Shown here one piece after another: positions 1-10,455 of a stretch of DNA of 64,000 nt. This DNA comes from Cohnella rhizosphaerae (GTDB taxonomy: Bacteria > Bacillota > Bacilli > Paenibacillales > Paenibacillaceae). Numbering within the stretch: position 1 is the stretch's first letter; each line of letters opens with the position of its first letter. A program made the translations under genes and the position numbers. Where the stretch lies: the NCBI RefSeq assembly GCF_029525575.1, contig NZ_JAPDIA010000009.1, positions 806,001 through 870,000 on the forward strand, given 5' to 3'. The notes beneath the pieces were generated by a model. That model ran no database searches and was not told the DNA's origin. It worked only from the letters and a program-made list of their open reading frames with translations.

Positions 1-287
1 TATCGGATATAGCCCCGCGGAGATTTGGCTGAACATGGAGACGGTCGTGCCCGGATCGGGTTCAAGCATCGCCTGATCGGTCAGCCAGACGGATAAGCCG
101 TGGGGGGAATTCCAAGCCCGTTCCCAGCCGGTAGCGGCCGGGAGGGAACAGGATCCCTGCCGTTGTCGGCGCGGAGCCCGCATTCGCTGCGACGGCTTGC
201 CGCGATCGCGTTCGCGATCGCGCGCGCGTCGTCGTTCGTGCCGTTGCCGGCAGCCCCGTAGTCTTTGACGTTCAGATAGCCTTCCAT
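1..287 (-). CDS. Pectate-lyase-like beta-helix protein, N-terminal part, frameshifted and cut by window edge
   Basis: The N-terminus reads NVKDYGAAGNGTNDDARAIA, the typical opening of pectate_lyase_3-type right-handed beta-helix proteins, which act on or accompany polysaccharides. I start at the ATG at 287 because GGGAGAGG lies about 10 bases upstream; a GTG at 299 has no spacing to that site. The frame breaks twice: near 190-200, and at a G6 run at 103-108, where one base fewer gives EFPHGLSVWLTDQAMLEPDP and continues to the window edge. No signal peptide is visible. The gene lies about 100 bp downstream of the glycosidase on the same strand and is probably co-transcribed. The family call rests on the first 30 residues; the substrate is unknown. 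Confidence 0.6.
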
Positions 288-385
288 GTCGGTTCTCACC
301 TCTCCCGATACTTGAATTAGCCATTAAAACGGCTACTCTATGTTATTCGGGACGAACCTTTAGGCAACGGCGCTTGTACGCATGA

Positions 386-3278
386 TTAACCGGCTTGCGG
401 CCAGAGTACCCCTTTTACATCGTAATTCCACGCGGGATAACGCGTTTCAACGGAATCCGCGGCAGCTCGCCATTCAATGCGAACGCCGTCTCCGACCTGG
501 AACCCGGGCAGAAACACGCTTGCCTGAACCCCTTCGTTCACGATGATCTCCGCGACCTTGTCGTCTCCGTCGACGGCGCTCACCGGTTCTTTCGCCTGGC
601 CGGCGCTTGCCCAGTATAGGGTATAGTCGAAAGGCTGATTTTGGTTGTTTTCCAGGGTGAACGCCAACGCGTAAGATTGACCGGCGACAAGCCGAATCGA
701 ACCGGACTTTTCGCCGGTTGCGCCGCAGCCGTTGATGACGTATTTGCTGTCGATCATCAGCGAGAACTTGCAAGGGTTCGCATCGAGCAGGAACGTGTAT
801 TCTTCCGTAAATGCGGGTTTAATCGTACCTGTGAACACCCAAACTCCCTTGCCTAATTTGGCTTTGGCGCTGGTTATCATCGGAACCCGGACGTTTGAAG
901 CGGGCGTTTGCGCGGCGACATTCTCGTAACGGCTGAGGGAGAACGTTCCTCCGCTCCGTATCGGGTAGGGGCCCCATCTTATTGTTGCGGTCCCTGACCG
1001 ATTGGCGTTAAAGTTCAAAGCCGCGCCCTGGTCCCCCTTCTCAAGGCGCACATCGCTAATAAGCGGGCCCGGCTCCGCCCGGTTTTCTTCGATCATTAGA
1101 AAACGGGGATAGTCCGTTGTATTCACCTGGACCGTCAACGCGCGGGACGTACGCTCCAGGATGGGAACGGGCATTCGTTGGCCGGTGATCGGATCGTACG
1201 AGTAAGCCGTCGCACCCAGACCGTTCACGTTGCTTAGCGTGATTTTGAACTTTTGATCGGGCATGGCGTACCGGAGCGGATCGAGCGCGGACTTGCCTTT
1301 CTGCCACTCCTTCGTCAAATCCCGCGTCACGACGTAGTACCCGATCGCAAACTGATTGGCGCTAAGCTGATAGGGCAAAATAGCGAGATCGTCCATGTGG
1401 TTCGTGTCCGGGTGCTCGTCCGTGCCGTTGCCGGGGAGCGCGATTTGCGGATTTTCTTCGATGACGTCCGAGACGCCGACGGGTCTCGGATTCTCGATCC
1501 GCTGTCCCGACTTCATTATTTTCGTTACCCGGGCGAGCGCGTCGATTTGCGGACCTGCGAGCATCCGCGCTTTATCCGTCAGCTTGAAGCCGTTTTTGCT
1601 CAGTTCTTCGAAGAACGCATCGTTAATGAGTCCATAATTGAGATCTCCGCCCTTCGCCGAATAAAGCTCGACGGTTTGGACGCCTTTGTGGCTGTAAAAG
1701 GTGAACAGCCGGAGCGTAGCTTTTGCGCCGATTTGCTGCATGAGCGTTCGAAGACGATTATCGTTTTTGCCGATGCCCGTTTGCGAAGCGATTTTATCGG
1801 CAAAGGGGCCTCTCCACCAGTTGGTCTCCGTCATCCATACCTCGGCCTGCCGGCCGTCTCCCGCATTCGAATAACGTCCATGCAGGCTGAAAGGCCCGGG
1901 GAAAGGCTGCAGGTCTCTGACGATATATTCGGTATGGTAAGCGTAGAACCAATACTCGGGCAACGCAAAGGTATGAACGGGCAAATAATCTTTGCTGCCG
2001 GGATTGGTTTTTCCGGTGGCGGAAAGATACTTTTTTGGTGTTCGTCTGCGCATTGGGCGCGAATAACGATTGCGCGCCGTTATAGCCCGTATAATAATGT
2101 CTGCTGAAGCCGGCCTCGCCGGTAAACAGCTCCGCTCCGTTTTCCCACGGACGCTGGTTCGAGAAGCCGCTGACGACGCGCACGCCGGCCAGCTTTTTCT
2201 GTTTTGCGAAGGCGATGGTCATCGGCAGCAGCACTTCGCCGCCGGAGGCTTTGCGGTTGCCTAGCGTATAGACCGGATATTCGGAAAATTGCAGCTTCGG
2301 GTCGTAGTAGTTGCCGATATCGAGAAATTGGCTGCCGAACGTCATCTCGTTCCACACCTCGAGATCGAATCCTTTGTCCGTCGGATTGTTCTGCGTGCCC
2401 AGCGCGTTCATCAGCATCTTCGTGACGGTATTCAAATAAACGTTCCAGCCGTTTAACGTTTGCCGGGCTGCCGGATTTTCTTTCCCGTCGGCGTAGGCGG
2501 TACCGGACAGCGGTCTGTATTTCAGGCGCGTGAGGCTGAGCGGGCCTGCTTTTAGATCTTTCGAGAGCGGCGCCGAGAGCGTCAATTTGCCTGTCCTGGC
2601 ATCGACGGCCGTAATGACGGGATACATCGTTTGGTAAGCTTGGCCGCTTAAGCCGGTATAGTGCGGGACAATGCCTGCAACGTTGTCTACATAGATGGCT
2701 TTGTCTCCTTTGAAAGCGCTTTTCTTTAAATGAAGCTTTACCGTTTTGCCGGGAACGGGATTGCCCGAGTTGGCGTTCAGGAGAATGATCGGACGGATGC
2801 CGTACTTCTTGAGCGTTGAGATGAGGGAGATGAATCGGCTTCCTTGCGGCTCGCTCAGCACGTTTTCGTTATCGAACGAGACGTTCCCCCAGCCGATCTC
2901 GATTCGGGCGGAACGGAATCCGGCTTCGGAGAGCAATTGCGCCGTAGGCTCCGCTTCTTGCGGGCTCACGCCGTTCAGCACCACGCCAAGCGCGTCGAGG
3001 AAACGACTGCCGTCCCAGGTATCCATGTACGAGCGCCAAGGCGCGCGATCGATGGAGGAAACGCCGAAGGGAATCTCCTGCTGTTTCCAGTCGACATAAG
3101 GGCGCGTCATCTTTTTTTCATCCGAAATGGCTTGATCGACCGCCGCGGAGGTTCGAGGCTCCGCGAATCCTAATAATTCGTAACCGATCGCGCCGAGCAG
3201 CAATAACAATCCAAGTGCAGCCGCCCCTGTCCATATTCGACGCGATTTACGGCGGTTTTTAAACAATTTCACGCGCAA
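386..3278 (-). CDS. Membrane-anchored glycoside hydrolase-like protein with C-terminal PA14-like domain (one frameshift)
   Basis: About 963 aa once one base is removed from the T6 run at 2031-2036, which joins ...NTKK to YLSATGKTN. Residues 1-37 are a basic N-terminus followed by one hydrophobic segment, a signal anchor. The catalytic part resembles clan-A (beta/alpha)8 glycosidases: LEVWNEMTF (Glu about 311) fits the acid/base and VWMTETNWW the nucleophile strand. A later stretch, GVWVFTGTIKPAFTEEYTF to LYWASAG, looks like a PA14 carbohydrate-binding domain. It is divergent from the lasso operon, with a GATAC-N5-GTATC palindrome just before its start. It may trim an extracellular polysaccharide. 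The GH family number cannot be assigned by eye. Confidence 0.65.
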
Positions 3279-3313
3279 TGGTTAACACCTGCCTAACGGG
3301 TCTGTAGGTTTAT

Positions 3314-3330
3314 TGATACATAACGTATCA
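3314..3330. promoter_or_regulatory. Palindromic operator candidate 1 (GATAC-N5-GTATC), glycosidase side
   Basis: TGATACATAACGTATCA is a perfect inverted repeat with 6-base arms and a 5-base spacer. It lies 36 bp upstream of the glycosidase start, in the divergent region shared with the lasso operon. The same palindrome recurs at 3425, 10614, 10649 and 34416. The regulator is not identified. Confidence 0.6.
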
Positions 3331-3384
3331 TATATAGCCGAAAAAATCGAGGTTCCGATCGGTTTCTCGTTTTAAAAAAAGTGG

Positions 3385-3413
3385 TTGACAGAGAATGGCG
3401 CGTAAGTTAAATT
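3385..3413 (+). promoter_or_regulatory. Probable sigma-A promoter of the lasso peptide operon
   Basis: TTGACA at 3385-3390, a 17-bp spacer and TAAATT at 3408-3413 (4 of 6 consensus bases). The transcript would start near 3420, just before operator 2 at 3425-3441, so a protein bound there would block early transcription. Confidence 0.6.
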
Positions 3414-3424
3414 AAAACCACAAA

Positions 3425-3441
3425 CGATACAGATAGTATCA
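3425..3441. promoter_or_regulatory. Palindromic operator candidate 2 (GATAC-N5-GTATC), lasso operon side
   Basis: CGATACAGATAGTATCA has perfect GATAC/GTATC arms and a 5-base spacer, immediately downstream of the predicted -10 box. A degenerate copy, GATACGAAAAGGATC, follows at 3458-3472 just before the G-rich ribosome site of the first gene. The spacing of about 32 bp between centres resembles the 35 bp between the two copies before the polysaccharide operon. Confidence 0.6.
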
Positions 3442-3484
3442 AAAACCGAACAAAACGATACGAAAAGGATCGGGGGGGGGCGTC

Positions 3485-5472
3485 ATGAGCGCAATCGCAG
3501 GCATATTCAATTACGGCAGCGCAGATACGAGGCGCGCTCACGACGAAGGGATATCGCTCATGGGTTCACTCTCCCGCTATCCCGCGGACGACGTTCGTAT
3601 GTGGAGCAACGGAAGGCTGTTTCTCGGTTGTCATGCCCAATGGGTGACGCCGGAATCGATCGGGGAGATTCTTCCCTGGTATGACGGGCAACGCGGACTT
3701 GCCATCACGGCCGATGTCATTCTCGACAATCGCGAGGAGTTGGCGAATCAATTGGGCGTTCCCCTTGCCGAGCTTGCCGAGCTGCCCGACGCTCGCTTGC
3801 TGCTGCTGGCTTATGCCAAATGGGGAGAAGAGATGCCGCGGCATCTGATCGGCGACTTCGCCTTCGCCATCTGGGACGAATCCGAGGAGACGCTCTTTGG
3901 CGCGAGGGATTTCACCGGCAACCGAACCCTTTATTATAACGATAGCGGCGCGCGTTTCGCCTTTTGCACCACCATCGCTCCGCTGCTGCCGCTGGACGGC
4001 GTCGGCGACAAGCTGAATGAGGCTTGGATCGCGGAGTACCTGGCCAGTCCCAGCCGACTGGAGACCGTCGACGCCTCCTCGACCGTGTTCGGGCGCGTCA
4101 AGCAGCTTCCTCCGTCGCATTGTTTTTCGATAAGGGGCGGGAACCTGAGGCTGAATCGATACGTCACCTTCGAACGCGCAAGCACATTAAAGCTCTCGTC
4201 CGACAAAGCGTATCAGGAAGCTTTTTTTGGAGGTGTTCGAAAAGGCGGTCGCCAGTCGATTGCGGACCAGCAAGGAAGCGGGGTCCTTCTTGAGCGGGGG
4301 GACTCGATTCGGGAACGGTCGCAGGTCTGGCGGCAAGAGAATTGCGGCGAAGGAATAAGGTGCTGCATACCTACAGCGCCATACCGCTGGAGTCCGGAGG
4401 GGACTGGACGTCCAAAAGCCGGGTTGCGGACGAGCGTCCGATGATCTCGGCGACGGTATCGCACGTGGGCAATATTCGCGAAAACTATTTGCGCTTCGAA
4501 AACCGAAGCCCGCTCACCGAGATGGACGAATGGCTCGACACGATGGAGATGCCTTATAAATTCATCGAAAACTCCTATTGGTTCGGCAATATTTTCGCGC
4601 AAGCGGCGAAGGATGGCGTCGGCGTCCTGCTTAACGGCGCACGCGGGAATTTTACGGTGTCGTTCGGACCGGCGCTCGAATATTACGCGTTGCTGCTCAA
4701 GCGGCTCCGGTTCGTGAAGCTCTACAGAGAAATCTATCAGTACAGCAGATTTAAAGGCATCGGCCGCAGAAGGGTGCTCGGATTCATGAAGGACAGGTTG
4801 TTCCCCGCGAAGATTCCGGCAGGAGAGCGAAGCGCCCTGACCGGCTTGATCGCGCCGGAGCTTGCGGTACGAACCGGTATCTTCGATAAGCTGACCGAGG
4901 CGGGCATCGATCTGTCCGGGAAGCGATTGCCCGACATGATCGCCGCGCGGCGCGATCAATTCGAGCAGGTTCACCATTGGACGAACAGCGGCACCAGCGG
5001 CACGAAGCTGTCGCTGCGGCACGGCGTCTGGTACAGGGATCCGACCAACGATTTGAGAGTCGTCCGATTTTGTCTGTCCGTGCCGCTCGATCAATACGTG
5101 AGGGACGGGATGGACAGAGCTTTGATACGAAGGGCCACGGCGGGCTTGCTTCCCGACGAAGTGCGGTTAAACGGCAAGACAAGGGGCATTCAAGGGGCCG
5201 ACGGCATCGCGCGGCTCGCGCCTTCCTGGCCGCGATTCGTCAATGAAGTCGAGGCGCTGTGCCGCGACGACGCCATGGCCGAATGGCTCAACATGCCTGT
5301 CGTTCGCGCGGCGGCGGCCAAGTACAAGGAACTGCCGGGTCCGTCCGCGATATACGAGGCCGATCTGACGCTGCTCATGCGAAGTCTGGTCTTGTACAGG
5401 TTTGTCAACCGCTTGAAAGGAGGTGATTTGCATGAACAAAGAATGGACGAAGCCTTCGCTGGAAGTGCTTGA
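3485..5472 (+). CDS. Lasso peptide cyclase, asparagine-synthetase-like (PadeC/McjC type), two frameshifts
   Basis: This enzyme would adenylate Asp9 of the precursor core and close the isopeptide ring on the core N-terminus. It starts MSAIAGIFNYG: the family fold is kept but the glutaminase nucleophile Cys2 is Ser, as expected for cyclases that use no glutamine. The synthetase half carries the ATP-binding SGGLDSGT motif once two homopolymers are shortened: T7 at 4222-4228 and G6 at 4296-4301. The total is about 661 aa, normal for the family. Its last 41 bases overlap the precursor gene. First gene of the operon, behind a sigma-A promoter and two palindromes. Assignment is strong from motif and neighbourhood. 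Confidence 0.9.
5416..5425 (+). promoter_or_regulatory. Near-perfect Shine-Dalgarno site of the lasso precursor
   Basis: AAAGGAGGTGATT (5416-5428) is complementary to almost the whole anti-SD end of 16S rRNA and ends a few bases before the precursor ATG at 5432. It lies inside the last codons of the cyclase gene, so the precursor can be translated far more strongly than the enzyme before it. Confidence 0.75.
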
Positions 5473-5554
5473 GGTAAAACTGACGTTCGCCGGCCCCGGC
5501 GTAACGATCCCGGACTCCCTCGATCCGGACGAAGCGACGCAGCACCACAGCTAA
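5432..5554 (+). CDS. Lasso peptide precursor (paeninodin-like), 40 aa
   Basis: The leader is MNKEWTKPSLEVLEVKLTF (19 aa), with W-x-x-P for recognition by the PqqD-like RRE and the conserved Thr at position -2 before cleavage. The core is 21 aa: ring AGPGVTIPD, with Ala1 to Asp9 giving a 9-residue macrolactam, and tail SLDPDEATQHHS. The AGPG...PD start is as in paeninodin. The terminal Ser is the residue the neighbouring kinase family phosphorylates. By my arithmetic the neutral monoisotopic mass of the cyclised core is about 2124.97 Da, and about 2204.94 Da with one phosphate. The gene is too short for routine ORF callers and overlaps the cyclase 3' end. Confidence 0.93.
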   Translation: MNKEWTKPSLEVLEVKLTFAGPGVTIPDSLDPDEATQHHS

Positions 5555-5566
5555 TGCAACCTCGGC

Positions 5567-5600
5567 AAGGGCCCTTATACGCAAGCGTATGAGGGCCTTT
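5567..5600 (+). terminator. Strong hairpin between precursor and processing genes (read-through terminator or stabiliser)
   Basis: A 16-bp inverted repeat centred at 5583/5584, starting AAGGGCCCTTATACGC, with a CAAG tip. It begins 13 bases after the precursor stop. Only a short TTT follows, so I infer partial termination or protection of the precursor mRNA 3' end, which would give excess precursor over enzymes. The structure is seen; the role is inferred. Confidence 0.7.
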
Positions 5601-5631
5601 GCAATGAATAATCCCCCCTGGAGTGAAGCCG

Positions 5632-6583
5632 ATGGCGACAAGCACGTTAAAAAAAGCAGGCGTATAAAGCTTTCGGATGCATGATGCTGAGCGATATCGC
5701 GTTTCCCGAGCTGCCAGAGTGGGTGGAGCCGGACGAGAGTGCCGCCGCGCAAGGCATACGCGTGGAACTGGCGGAGCTGAACGACGCATGGTCCGCGCTG
5801 TCGCAGCCGGGGCGCAGATCCTTCGCAGCGCCGGGCCGGGTGATGTTCCGAGTGCCGGGCACCGCAATCTACGATATCAGGGACGGACGGCATATCGCGG
5901 TATGCCCGGAGGCGCATGCCGACCCGGACGAGCTACGTTTATTCATTCTCGGTTCGTGCATGGGCGCGGCATTAATGCAGCGGGGGCTGCTGCCGCTTCA
6001 CGGCAGCGCGGTCGCGATCGACGGACAGGCGTACGGCATCGTCGGGGAGTCGGGAGCGGGCAAATCGACATTGGCCGCAGCGTTCCTGCAAGCCGGATTT
6101 CCCCTCATCAGCGACGATGTCATCGCGCTCGATTTTTCCGAAGAATTCGTACGGCCGCTGGTCATCCCCTCGTACCCCCAGCAGAAATTGTGGCAGCAAA
6201 GCCTGGACGGATTCGGCATTTCCAACGAGTCGCTCCGGCCGATCTTTAAGCGCGAGACCAAATTCGCCGTACCGCTTAAAGCGGGTTATCATTCGCAGCC
6301 GCTTCCGCTCGCAGGCCTGTTCGAACTGGACAAGACGGAGAGGAACGAGCCTTCGCTCGTACCCGTAGCCAAGCTGGACCGGTTGTCCCTCCTGAGGCGC
6401 CATACGTACCGGAATTTTTGGCTGGACCGGTTGGGGATGACGGATTGGCATTTCCGAATGACGGCCGGAATGGCCGCGCGCATCGACGTATACAGGCTTG
6501 AACGTCCAACGTCCGGCTTCACGGCTCCCGAGCTGGTCAAACGCATGCTTCATATTTTATCGAAAGAAGGCTGGTCCCCGTGA
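5632..6583 (+). CDS. HPr-kinase-like lasso peptide kinase (PadeK type), one frameshift near the start
   Basis: Walker A GESGAGKST, a downstream PLISDDVIAL segment and length match the HPrK/P-like kinases that phosphorylate the C-terminal Ser of paeninodin-type precursors. The true start is the ATG at 5632 behind GGAGTGAAG. Removing one base from the A7 run at 5649-5655 gives MATSTLKKQAYKAFGCMMLS, and YKAFG followed by LPEL is the usual N-terminal pattern of this family. The ATG at 5681 would cut this off. Corrected length is about 316 aa. It ends in a GTGA overlap with the next gene. The precursor ends in Ser, so the pairing is consistent. Confidence 0.88.
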
Positions 6584-6897
6584 CGATACAAACGACGATT
6601 CCGCAAATGGCGACGATCCGGCAAGTCCCGGGCAATATCGTCAGCGATATGGACGGCGAGAAGGTCATGCTGAACGTTCAGCTGGGCAAATATTTTAATC
6701 TTGGCGAGATCGGCGGAAGAGTCTGGGAGCTGATCGGGCATCCAATGACGGTAGAGACGCTCGTCGATTCATTGACGGCCGAGTACGCGGTCGATCGGGA
6801 CACTTGCGAAGCGCATGTCCGATCTTTTCTGGCGCAGCTCTCCGAGCAGCGATTAATTACGGTATCGGCCGCGGGAGGGCCGGATGAACGCGCTTAG
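6580..6897 (+). CDS. PqqD-like RiPP recognition element (lasso B1 protein)
   Basis: A 105-aa protein with the PqqD fold pattern: early beta strands around DGEKVMLNVQLGKYFNLGEIGGRVWELI, then helices around TVETLVDSLTAEYAVDRDTCEAHVRSFLAQL. In lasso pathways the split B1 protein binds the leader (here W-x-x-P) and presents it to the B2 peptidase and cyclase. It starts with GTG at 6580, overlapping the kinase stop, and overlaps the next gene by 14 bases. Intact. Confidence 0.9.
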   Translation: MTIQTTIPQMATIRQVPGNIVSDMDGEKVMLNVQLGKYFNLGEIGGRVWELIGHPMTVETLVDSLTAEYAVDRDTCEAHVRSFLAQLSEQRLITVSAAGGPDERA

Positions 6898-7372
6898 ACG
6901 GGTCGCGCGCATCGCTTCCACGGACAGTCTGGACCGAAGAATGTTCTTGGAGGCGCTTGCCTATCTGACTTGGGCACGACTGCTCCTCTTACTCCCCTTT
7001 CACAAATACGCGCGCTTTCTGGGGCAACCGATGACAGAAACCGCTCAGGATACGGAACCGGGCAGCCGGGAATCCGCGTCCCGCGTCTCATCCGCCATTC
7101 GCAGAGCCGGACGGCTGACTCCGCTTGATACCCGATGCCTGGTCCGCGCGATCGCGGCGATGAAAATGCTCCAGCGAAGAGAAGTCGAGACTACGTTGTA
7201 TTTAGGTACGGCAAAGGACAAGGACGGGCGCATGATCGCTCATGCCTGGCTTAGGTGCGGAAACCAGTACGTGACCGGAGCCGAAGAGATGCGGGGGTTC
7301 ACGGTCGTCGGCAAATTTGCCCGGCATACATTCCAGCGGAACATGAGGGATCGCAATGGCAGCAATCGTTAG
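6884..7372 (+). CDS. Lasso leader peptidase B2, transglutaminase-like
   Basis: 162 aa, the usual size of stand-alone B2 proteins (PF13471 type). The catalytic Cys is C85 in LDTRCLVRAIA and the catalytic His is H120 in IAHAWLRCG. It removes the leader after Phe19 of the precursor, with Thr at -2 as specificity residue. Its start overlaps the B1 gene and its end overlaps the next gene. Intact. Assignment rests on the Cys/His motif, size and operon. Confidence 0.9.
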   Translation: MNALRRVARIASTDSLDRRMFLEALAYLTWARLLLLLPFHKYARFLGQPMTETAQDTEPGSRESASRVSSAIRRAGRLTPLDTRCLVRAIAAMKMLQRREVETTLYLGTAKDKDGRMIAHAWLRCGNQYVTGAEEMRGFTVVGKFARHTFQRNMRDRNGSNR

Positions 7373-8562
7373 AGACGAACAGGCAGCGTTTTTTTTGCGG
7401 CGAGATGGCTTTATTGCAGGACCTGCTGCGCCGGAGCGCCGAGGACGCGCCGACGCGCGCGGATTCGTTCGCCGAGGTGGATTGGTCCCGTTTTTTGCGG
7501 CTTGCGAAAAGCCATCGGGTGTATCCTGTCTTGTCGGCATACTTCGGCAAAAAAACGACTGAAATTCCCGAAAAAGTCAAGGCCGAGCTGGATACGGAAA
7601 GCCGGTACAACCGATTGAAGATGCTTTCCCTGGCTGCGGAGATGAGCCGAATCTCGGCGTGCCTGGCCTCGGGCGGCATCCGCGCGATCGTGCTCAAGGG
7701 ACCGCTGCTGGCGCAGGATCTGTACGGGGATCTCTCCAGAAGAACCTCGAAGGATCTCGATGTCCTGGTTCCGGCAGAAAAGCTCGACGAAGTGCGTTCC
7801 TTGTTGGCGGAGCTGGGCTACGAATGCGAGAGAGAGCAGCTGCCGAACGTGTTGAACGGCTGGAAATGGAGACATCATCACGTTTCCTTTCTTCACCCCT
7901 CGCATTCGCTGCAGATCGAGATCCACTGGCGTCTGGCGCCGGGACCGGGAAGAGAGCCCGATTTCGACGAATTGTGGTCGCGCAGGCGCGAGCACTCGTT
8001 CGGCAGCGCACCTGTCGCCTATCTCGGTCCGGAAGATCAATTTTTATATCTGGTGCATCATGGCGCGCGTCACGGTTGGTTTCGAATGCGCTGGCTGTGC
8101 GACATCGACGTTCTGGCCCGCCGCGAGCTGGACTGGTCCTCGTGCGCGCAGCGATCCGCCGCGTACGGCATGGAGCATCTGGTCGGGCAAGCGCTTATCC
8201 TGGCGTCCCGTTTGCTCCATACGCCCGTCCCCCGCGAACTGGAGCGGTTTACGCGTTTAAAGCGGGCCGGCGCGCGAATATCGCAAGTGCTCCTGTTCAT
8301 CCGTGATTCGCTGGAGAACGCGCCGCCGGACCGGGTACGGGCCTACGAACGCTATTTGTTCGCCATCAAGCCGCGTAGACAGAAGCTTCTTTATTTGCTC
8401 AGTCTGCTTTATCCCTATCCGATGGACGCCCAAACGCTCCCGCTGCCCAAAATACTCCATTTTCTGTATTTTCCGCTGCGCCCCTTGCTCTGGACATGGA
8501 GAAAGCTGGACAGGACGGGCAAGCCGTCTCTCGTCAAAGGCGGTGAATCCAAACTCCTATGA
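7356..8562 (+). CDS. Nucleotidyltransferase-like protein of paeninodin-type lasso clusters, one frameshift
   Basis: About 401 aa with GIRAIVLKGPLLAQDLYGD followed by RTSKDLDVLV, the nucleotidyltransferase-fold signature of the PF14907 family that recurs in kinase-containing lasso clusters. Start: ATG at 7356 behind GAGGGATCGC, inside the end of the peptidase gene. One base must be removed from the T8 run at 7389-7396 to join MAAIVRDEQAA to FFCGEMALLQDLL. The family's role in lasso maturation is not settled; further modification of the phosphorylated tail is a possibility. The stop overlaps the next ATG as ATGA. Confidence 0.8.
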
Positions 8563-10360
8563 GATCCGCTCTGTTTTTTTTGACGCAGCTGCGCGCATTC
8601 GCCGGACGAGGGCTATATTGGAACGTGCTGGGCATGATCGCGGTCAGCATGCTGGAGGGAATCGGGCTCATCCTGCTCATCCCGATGCTCGGCATGGGGG
8701 GGCATCGCCGGCATCGATGCCGCTTCGTCGCCGATCGCGGCCTGGCTCGCGCCGATCCGCGCGCTCCCGTCCGCATGGCAGCTTCCGGTCGTGCTCGGAC
8801 TGTTCGTTTTGATCGTGCTGACGCAAGCGCTGCTCAAGCAACGGGTCTCTCTGCAAAATGCCAGGATGAACCAAAGGTTCGAATTTAGGCTGCGCAGCGA
8901 TACGTATCGCGGCATTTTGCAGGCCAAATGGGAGTATTTCGTCCGTACGCGCAAATCGGATCTCATTAACGCCCTGACCGGAGAGCTGGCCCGCGTCAAC
9001 GGAGGAATCACGCTTTCGCTTCAAATGCTCGCTTCCGTTATTTTTACGATGATCCAGGTCGGCCTCGCGTTTTGGCTGTCGCCGGTCATTACGCTGATCG
9101 TACTGATTTGCGGAGCCGTTTTGGCCTTTTTTTATGCGTCGAACGCTTCGCAAAGCCAAGAAGCTGGGCAACCGGTCGTCCGATCTGGCGAGGCAGTACC
9201 TGGCAGGCATATCCGATCAGCTCAGCGGGATCCGGGAGATCAAGACGAATGCGCTTGAGCGATCGCGGCTATCCTGGCTAGAGTCGATTAGCGCGGACAT
9301 TCACGAGGAGCAATATGAATTTTTAAAGCTCAGAAGCCAATCGCAATCCGCGTACCAGGCGGTCTCCGCCATTTTAATCGCGCTTTTTCTGTTCGTCTTC
9401 GTGCATATGCTCCATACCCGGCTCGAACAGTTGATTTTAATCGTCCTCATTTTTTCGCGCTTATGGCCGCGGTTTACGGGCATTCAATCCAATCTCGAGC
9501 AGATCGCGTCTTATTTGCCATCCTTGCGCTCCGTGCTGGGCATTCAAGCCGATTGCAGGGCTGCTGCCGAGCTGTCGTTCGGCGACGAGACCAAGGCGGA
9601 AGGCATGGCGATCCGTCATGCGCTGGAATGCCGATCCGTCTATTATCGTTACGATATCGCGCGGCCGCACTACGCCCTGCGCAATATCAACCTGTCCATT
9701 CCGGCCCTCGGCATGGCGGCCGTCGTCGGACGTTCCGGCGCAGGCAAGAGCACGCTCATCGATCTGCTCATGGGATTGACGACGCCCGAGCAGGGAACCA
9801 TCGCCATAGACGGCATCCCGTTGACGCAGGAGCGGCTGCACGCGTTCAGGCAGTCGGTCGGATACGTTCCGCAGGACCCGTTTTTATTTAACGATACGAT
9901 CCGTAATAATCTGCTGCTCGTCAAGCAGGACGCTACGGAAGATGAACTTTGGGAGTGCCTGGCGTTTTCTGCCTCGGCGGATTTCGTGCGCAAGCTTCCG
10001 CAAGGGCTCGATACGTTCATCGGCGACCGGGGCGTTCGCCTGTCCGGCGGCGAGAGGCAGCGGCTCGTGCTGGCCAGGGCGATTCTCCGCAAGCCTTCCA
10101 TTCTGATCCTGGACGAAGCGACCAGCGCGCTGGATTCGGAAAACGAATTGAAAATCCAGGAGGCGCTAGAGAAGCTGAGAGGCCGCATGACGCTGGTCGT
10201 GATCGCGCATCGCTTGTCCACGATCCGGGGCGCGAACCAGGTGATCGTACTGGATCAGGGCGCTATCGTGCAATCCGGCTCCTTTTCCGAGCTGGCCGCA
10301 GAAAAAAAGGGATTGTTCGGCAGTCTTTTAGAGAACCAGACGTTGGCGGCTTCCGGTTAG
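8559..10360 (+). CDS. Lasso peptide ABC exporter (fused TMD-NBD), two frameshifts
   Basis: About 599 aa: six-helix membrane domain, then an ATPase with Walker A GRSGAGKST, signature LSGGERQR and Walker B ILILDEATSALD. Probably exports the mature lasso peptide and may give self-protection (McjD/LasD type). Corrections: G7 at 8696-8702, where one base fewer gives GMGGIAGIDAASSPIAAW, and T7 at 9127-9133, giving LAFFMRRTLRKAKKLG. Last gene of the cluster, followed by a terminator. No peptidase C39 domain, consistent with leader removal by the B1/B2 pair. Confidence 0.87.
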
Positions 10361-10414
10361 GCCGCGTCGATACGCAGTTTTGCGACGATAGAACGATGCT
10401 TTTAAAGACAAACG

Positions 10415-10455
10415 AACGGAACAACGCGACGCGATTCGCTTGTTCCGTTTTTTTT
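10415..10455 (+). terminator. Rho-independent terminator of the lasso operon
   Basis: 10-bp stem AACGGAACAA / TTGTTCCGTT followed directly by a run of eight T. It lies about 55 bases after the exporter stop. Confidence 0.85.

Noticed and set aside
5681..5683. ATG 5681 as start of the lasso kinase
   Set aside because: It would delete the conserved YKAFG segment; the upstream ATG 5632 with a ribosome site and a one-base correction fits the family.
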